Below are positions 59,652 to 64,000 of a stretch of DNA of 64,000 bases, one piece after another. The DNA comes from Bacteroidales bacterium (GTDB lineage: Bacteria; Bacteroidota; Bacteroidia; Bacteroidales; UBA932). Made by a program: the position numbers and the translations under genes. The notes below the pieces were generated by a model. The model searched no databases, was not told the origin of the DNA, and saw only the letters and a program-made list of their open reading frames with translations. The stretch lies in assembly GCA_017548445.1 (NCBI GenBank), contig JAFYZZ010000083.1, forward strand, positions 1 to 64,000, in the 5' to 3' direction. The number at the start of each line of letters is the position of its first letter. Position 1 is the first letter of the stretch.

Positions 59652-60920
59652 ATGAAAGCAACCAAAATTTGTGTCATTGGCTTAGGCTACGTTGGCCTAC
59701 CTTTGGCTCGACTGTTCTCCACCAAGTACCCGACCGTCGGTTTTGATATGAACCAAAAGCGCGTGGACGCCCTGATGGCTGGCCACGACGCGACATTAGA
59801 AGTGGCGGATGACCTCCTGCATGACGCTATCCATAATCACGGCTTTAAATGCACAACTGTGCTCAACGACATCAGGGACTGTAATTTTTACATCGTTGCG
59901 GTCCCTACGCCTGTGGACGCAGACAATAACCCTGACCTTCGGCCCCTTTACGGAGCCAGCACCACCGTGGGTAAGGTCATTAGCAAAGGCGATGTCGTCG
60001 TATATGAAAGCACAGTCTATCCTGGAGTCACCGAGGACGAATGCATCCCGGTCGTAGAGAGGGTTTCTGGTCTCAAGATGAACGTTGATTTCTACGGCGG
60101 CTATAGCCCAGAGCGCATCAACCCTGGCGACAAACTGCACACCGTCGAAAAAATCAAAAAAGTCACGTCTGGCTCTACCCCCGAGATAGGGAAATACATC
60201 AACGAAGTTTACGCCAGCGTTATTACCGCCGGCACCCACCTCGCCCCCTCTATCAAGGTCGCTGAAGCCGCCAAGGTCATTGAGAACTCCCAGCGCGACA
60301 TCAACATTGCCTTCGTGAACGAACTGAGCAAGATCTTCCACAAAATGGGTATTGATACGCTTGACGTCCTGGAGGCAGCTGGCACGAAGTGGAATTTCCT
60401 TCCTTTCCGACCGGGACTCGTGGGCGGCCACTGCATCGGCGTTGACCCTTACTATCTTGCCCAATGCGCCCAGCGCCACGGTTACAATCCGGAGATCATC
60501 CTTGCCGGAAGGCGGATGAATGATGGGATGGGGGAGTATGTCGCTACTGAAACCATCAAGTTGATGCTAAAAAAGGGTATCCAGGTTCTTCATTCGGATA
60601 TTCTCATTCTAGGTTTCACTTTTAAGGAGAATTGCCCGGATGTCCGCAACACTAAAGTTATTGACATATACAGAGCCCTTAAAGAGTACAATCTCAACAT
60701 TACGGTTTTTGATCCGTGGGCGAATCCTACCATCGTCGAGCACGAGTATGGTATTAAAGTCGTAAATGAGCTTCCTAGTGTGCAATATGATGCAGCCATT
60801 GCCGCTGTTGCGCACCAGAAATTTGATGGCCTGGATGTGCTTTCCTTATTGAAAGAAAAGCACGTAATCTTTGATGTCAAATGTACTTTGGACAGAACCT
60901 TGATCGATGGTAGATTGTAA
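59652..60920 (+). CDS. tviB: UDP-N-acetyl-hexosamine 6-dehydrogenase (TviB/WbpO type)
   Basis: 422 residues. [64 protein letters not shown] and the catalytic Cys in [15 protein letters not shown] (about 265). Oxidises UDP-GlcNAc or UDP-GalNAc to the uronic acid; with TviC it gives UDP-GalNAcA. The GC content falls again toward the 3' end. One CATG at 59820. It overlaps the next gene by 14 bases. Confidence 0.93.
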   Translation: MKATKICVIGLGYVGLPLARLFSTKYPTVGFDMNQKRVDALMAGHDATLEVADDLLHDAIHNHGFKCTTVLNDIRDCNFYIVAVPTPVDADNNPDLRPLYGASTTVGKVISKGDVVVYESTVYPGVTEDECIPVVERVSGLKMNVDFYGGYSPERINPGDKLHTVEKIKKVTSGSTPEIGKYINEVYASVITAGTHLAPSIKVAEAAKVIENSQRDINIAFVNELSKIFHKMGIDTLDVLEAAGTKWNFLPFRPGLVGGHCIGVDPYYLAQCAQRHGYNPEIILAGRRMNDGMGEYVATETIKLMLKKGIQVLHSDILILGFTFKENCPDVRNTKVIDIYRALKEYNLNITVFDPWANPTIVEHEYGIKVVNELPSVQYDAAIAAVAHQKFDGLDVLSLLKEKHVIFDVKCTLDRTLIDGRL

Positions 60921-62028
60921 TAGCATATCAAAAACGGTCCTAGTTCTCACAAATAGCATAGGCGGTCTCTATAGTTTTCGGAAGGAGGTGATGAAGGCCA
61001 TCCTTGATGCCGGATATGGAGTGACTATATCTTGTCCGGAGATGATGCCTCAGGCTGAATATTTTAAGGAGATAGGGTGTCCGGTTGTTATTCTCGCTTA
61101 TGATCGAAGAGGTGTGAATCCTTTTGCTGACTTTAAACTGATGTTAGAATACAAAAGGATGATGAGACGGATGGAACCTACCGTTGTGCTTACGTATACG
61201 ATTAAACCCAATATTTATGGTGGTATAGCCGCCAGGCTCGCTGGTATACCTCAACTGGCAAATATCACCGGACTTGGTGATGCTGTTGAGAATGGGGGCC
61301 GGATGCAGAGATTGACAGTTGCTCTTTATAAATTGGGCTTGAGCAAAACGCGCAAAGTTTTTTTTCAGAATGCAAGCAATAGGGAGTTTTGCATCAGTCG
61401 TGGGATTGCTTCGCCCAATTCTACCCTCTTGCCTGGATCGGGGGTGAATCTACAGCACCATACCTATCAACCCTTCCCGATTGACGAAGGAATGGTTCGC
61501 TTCCTGTTCATTGGACGTTTATTGAAAGACAAAGGGATAGAGGAGTATTTTGAAACGGCAAAGGCAGTTAGGGACAAATATCCTAATACTGAATTCCAGA
61601 TTCTCGGCATGGTTGAAGGCCCGTATCAACAGAGTTTGGACGAAATGGTTCGCTCTGGATATATCAAGCATTTGGGCTCTACGACAGATGTGAGGCCTTT
61701 TATTGGAGCGGTTGAGTGTACTATTATGCCTTCCTATCATGAGGGAATGTCAAACGTTAATTTGGAGAGTGCTGCTAATGGTCGTCCTGTTATTACAACG
61801 GACGTGCCGGGATGCCGCGAAACGGTGGATGACGGAGTGACGGGTATTTTAGTGAATGCGCGCGATACACAGTCTCTTATTTCGGGCGTCGAACAGTTCT
61901 TGAGCCTGTCTTATGAGCAGAAGAGGCAGATGGGTATCGCGGCTAGAGAGAAAGTGGAACGAGAGTTTGACCGGCAAAAGGTTATTGATGCGTATCTTAA
62001 TGAGATTAATCTTTTATCTGATGTATAA
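60907..62028 (+). CDS. Family 4 glycosyltransferase (PglA-like)
   Basis: 373 residues. [114 protein letters not shown]. The [11 protein letters not shown] and TGLG strings recall PglA-type transferases adding GalNAc as the second sugar. Next to the PglC-type initiating transferase, with an eight-base overlap, it is likely to add the second sugar. Confidence 0.87.
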   Translation: MVDCNSISKTVLVLTNSIGGLYSFRKEVMKAILDAGYGVTISCPEMMPQAEYFKEIGCPVVILAYDRRGVNPFADFKLMLEYKRMMRRMEPTVVLTYTIKPNIYGGIAARLAGIPQLANITGLGDAVENGGRMQRLTVALYKLGLSKTRKVFFQNASNREFCISRGIASPNSTLLPGSGVNLQHHTYQPFPIDEGMVRFLFIGRLLKDKGIEEYFETAKAVRDKYPNTEFQILGMVEGPYQQSLDEMVRSGYIKHLGSTTDVRPFIGAVECTIMPSYHEGMSNVNLESAANGRPVITTDVPGCRETVDDGVTGILVNARDTQSLISGVEQFLSLSYEQKRQMGIAAREKVEREFDRQKVIDAYLNEINLLSDV

Positions 62029-62629
62029 ACATTGTTTTAAAAGGATAATTGATTGGTCCGTTTCTCTGATTGCCTTGTTGCTGATAGGGTGGATTCTTGG
62101 CATAATAGCCATTTGGCTTCATTTTGCAAATAAAGGAGCTGGGGCTTTTTTCTTTCAAGAGCGCCCTGGTAAAGATGCCAAGATTTTCAAGGTTATTAAG
62201 TTCAAGACGATGACGGACGAGCATGATGCGTATGGTAAATTGTTGCCGGACGAACAGAGGCTGACAAAGGTGGGCCGGTTTATACGAAGCACTAGCATTG
62301 ACGAACTTCCACAGTTGATCAATGTGCTGAAAGGGGATATGGCTCTCGTTGGTCCCAGACCGCTCCTCCCCCAGTATTTACCGCTCTATAGCTCGGAGCA
62401 GATGCGCCGTCATGAGGTTCGTCCGGGGATTACAGGCTGGGCACAGTGCCATGGTCGCAACGCCATCAGTTGGACGGAAAAATTTAAACTGGATGTATGG
62501 TATGTGGACCACTGCACTATTTGGACGGATATTCAAGTTGTCTGGTTGACGGTTATCAAAGTGTTGAAACGTGCCGACATTAACGAAGTAGGATATGCTA
62601 CCATGGAAGCATTCAATGGATTTAATTAA
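62021..62629 (+). CDS. Initiating sugar-phosphate transferase (PglC/WcaJ type)
   Basis: 202 residues from ATG 62021, preferred over one 21 bases upstream because the family starts with this YKxxFKRxxD segment. One membrane helix (about 10-35), then FFQERPGKDAKIFKVIKFKTM, SIDELPQLINVLKGDMALVGPRPLL and RPGITGWAQCHGRNAISW, the phosphoglycosyltransferase core. It transfers the first sugar phosphate to undecaprenyl phosphate. Starting sugar unknown (bacillosamine or HexNAc in relatives). Confidence 0.93.
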   Translation: MYKHCFKRIIDWSVSLIALLLIGWILGIIAIWLHFANKGAGAFFFQERPGKDAKIFKVIKFKTMTDEHDAYGKLLPDEQRLTKVGRFIRSTSIDELPQLINVLKGDMALVGPRPLLPQYLPLYSSEQMRRHEVRPGITGWAQCHGRNAISWTEKFKLDVWYVDHCTIWTDIQVVWLTVIKVLKRADINEVGYATMEAFNGFN

Positions 62630-62640
62630 CTTATGTATTT

Positions 62641-63411
62641 ATGATAGGCTTTGCGAGAAAAGTGAAAAAGACCCCTATCGGGAAGTTGAATCTATTTTCA
62701 GTTGGGCAAGCAGGATTTATCATTAAGAGTAAGAGTGGTAAATTATTAGGGATAGATTTATATCTTTCTGATTTTTCAGAACGGGATGAAGGACATATCG
62801 GATTCAAGAGAATGCTCCCAAAGATTTTGGGTACAAAGGAAGTAGTTTTTGATTATCTTATTGCTACGCATGAGCATTCTGACCATTATGATTATGATTC
62901 TATGAAAGATCTGATGGAGAATGGTCATACGGAACTATTTGCAAGCGTGGATTGTGAACGGCTTTCGGTCTTATTGGGAATAGATTCAAATAGAGTTAGG
63001 TACGTTAAGCCTGGAGACAGTTTTTATAGAGATGGCTTTAGTTTTTTCTTTATCAATTGTGACCATGGTATTGGCGCTCCTGATGCGGTTGGTATTATTG
63101 TGGAGGTTGATGGTAAAAGAATTGTCGAAGTTGGCGACACTTGTTTGCGTTTAGATAGGAAAGAAGAATATCTCTCAAGAGGATCCATTGATGTATTAAT
63201 AGCTCCGATTAATGGGGCTTATGGTAACCTGAATGAGGATGATTGCGCTAAATTGAGCGAACTTTTGAGCCCAAAACTAACAATTCCTTGTCATTATGGT
63301 ATGTTCGCTTCTCACTTTGGACTTCCTGGTTTATTCATGAAGCATATGAAGTCTTATTGTCCCAATAATGCTTACTTGATTATGACTCAAGGAGAATCAA
63401 TAGAATTATGA
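62641..63411 (+). CDS. Metallo-beta-lactamase-fold hydrolase (UlaG-like)
   Basis: 256 residues. Metal-site motifs IATHEHSDHYDYD (HxHxDH), INCDHGIGAPD, VGDTCL and PCHYGMF place it in the UlaG-like branch of the MBL superfamily. Substrate unknown. Its position after the initiating transferase and before an ATP-grasp gene suggests a modification of a precursor of the repeat unit. Confidence 0.83.
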   Translation: MIGFARKVKKTPIGKLNLFSVGQAGFIIKSKSGKLLGIDLYLSDFSERDEGHIGFKRMLPKILGTKEVVFDYLIATHEHSDHYDYDSMKDLMENGHTELFASVDCERLSVLLGIDSNRVRYVKPGDSFYRDGFSFFFINCDHGIGAPDAVGIIVEVDGKRIVEVGDTCLRLDRKEEYLSRGSIDVLIAPINGAYGNLNEDDCAKLSELLSPKLTIPCHYGMFASHFGLPGLFMKHMKSYCPNNAYLIMTQGESIEL

Positions 63412-63430
63412 CAATACAAAATAAAACATT

Positions 63431-64000
63431 ATGACTAAAGAATTTGACGGCAAGAAATTGCTGATAATGGGAGGAAATCCGGAAACGACTCCGTTAGTGA
63501 TGTTGGCAAATGAGATGGGTATAAAGACAATCGTAACAAGTGCCCGGTCTACAGATGATGCAAAAAAGTATGCTTGGAAAAGCTTTGATGTCGACGGCAT
63601 GGATGTGCCGGGCGTTGTGGCATTGGCTAGAGAGCAGCAAGTAGATGGCGTACTTGTTGGAGTCGCGGATATCTTAGTGCCTTCATATTGTAAGGTATGT
63701 GATGCACTTGGATTCCCTTGTTATGCTTCTCAACAAGTTGTTGATGTCTTTTCGTTTAAAGATGTTTTTAAGTCAACTTGTGAAAGTTTTGGTATACACG
63801 GAATACCTGAGTACTATCTTGATGCGGACCTTAAGAAGAGTGATATGGCGAAGATCCAATATCCCGTAATGGTGAAACCGGTGGATAATGGAGGTGGAGT
63901 CGGTATGACTCTTTGTTATAATGAGAAGGAGTTAATACCGGCAGTAAAGAAGGCCCTGGATGCATCAAACAAAAAACGCTTTATTGTTGAACGCTATATG
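63431..64000 (+). CDS. ATP-grasp enzyme, 3' end beyond the window
   Basis: 190 codons are present from ATG 63431. The start KKLLIMGGNPETTPLVMLANEMG is a pre-ATP-grasp fold; later IQYPVMVKPVDNGGGVGMT is the ATP-binding region, then RFIVERYM. A carboxylate-amine ligase-like role is expected. The window ends before the metal-binding residues. Confidence 0.8.
   Translation, partial: MTKEFDGKKLLIMGGNPETTPLVMLANEMGIKTIVTSARSTDDAKKYAWKSFDVDGMDVPGVVALAREQQVDGVLVGVADILVPSYCKVCDALGFPCYASQQVVDVFSFKDVFKSTCESFGIHGIPEYYLDADLKKSDMAKIQYPVMVKPVDNGGGVGMTLCYNEKELIPAVKKALDASNKKRFIVERYM

Noticed and set aside
1..64000. CRISPR array, rRNA operon, insertion sequence or integrase
   Set aside because: No regularly spaced repeats, rRNA segments, transposase or recombinase motifs were recognised in any frame.

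Overview
The window looks like the chromosome of a GC-rich member of the Bacteroidota, most likely Bacteroidales. The evidence is promoters of the TAnnTTTG / TTTG type, near absence of Shine-Dalgarno sites except before rpsU, a UpxY-type NusG paralogue heading a capsule locus, a carboxypeptidase-regulatory-domain outer-membrane barrel protein, a histone H1-like mini-protein, and small RHH and bS22-like proteins typical of the group. Species cannot be named from the sequence alone.

Positions 1-33.8 kb are housekeeping chromosome: the 3' end of dnaK, nitroreductase, rpsU, a sirtuin coupled to an AAA+ ATPase, rplU-rpmA, serS-ruvC, a large outer-membrane protein, a LysE/PASTA/rluD/lnt operon, coaD and ung (divergent), lon, HU, a 29-residue bS22-like protein, RNase G, rubrerythrin, a zinc peptidase, an S4 protein, DJ-1, manA, metY, a LolE-like permease, rbfA, tyrS, tpiA, an M6 and a C11 (clostripain) secreted peptidase, pth and rplY.

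From 34.0 kb to the end of the window is a Wzx/Wzy-type capsule or surface polysaccharide locus, all on the plus strand. A perfect promoter and a highly structured, partly tRNA-like leader precede upxY. Then come two UDP-sugar dehydrogenases flanking a galacturonokinase-like GHMP kinase and a nucleotidyltransferase. After these lie rfbACD, a WecE/WecF-type Fuc4NAc module, flippase, polymerase, five glycosyltransferases, several acetyltransferases, an alginate-like modification set (beta-helix, MBOAT, SGNH), a UDP-GalNAcA module (TviC/TviB), the initiating PglC-type transferase, an MBL-fold protein and a truncated ATP-grasp gene. No rfbB, wza or wzc is seen in the window.

Composition tells a history. 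The tetranucleotide CATG was not found by eye anywhere in 1-39848, with codons before ATG switched to T-ending forms, but it is common after about 42.2 kb. GC content falls inside rfbA near 39.44 kb. The locus therefore looks like a resident head (upxY to ugd2) joined through rfbA to an exchanged, AT-rich cassette. Another compositional break lies inside tviC.

Other signals worth attention are two copies of a roughly 120-nt structured repeat with compensatory base changes, a palindromic element inserted in frame in rfbD, a set of genes whose -7 box abuts the start codon (predicted leaderless mRNAs), and an extended Shine-Dalgarno reserved for rpsU.
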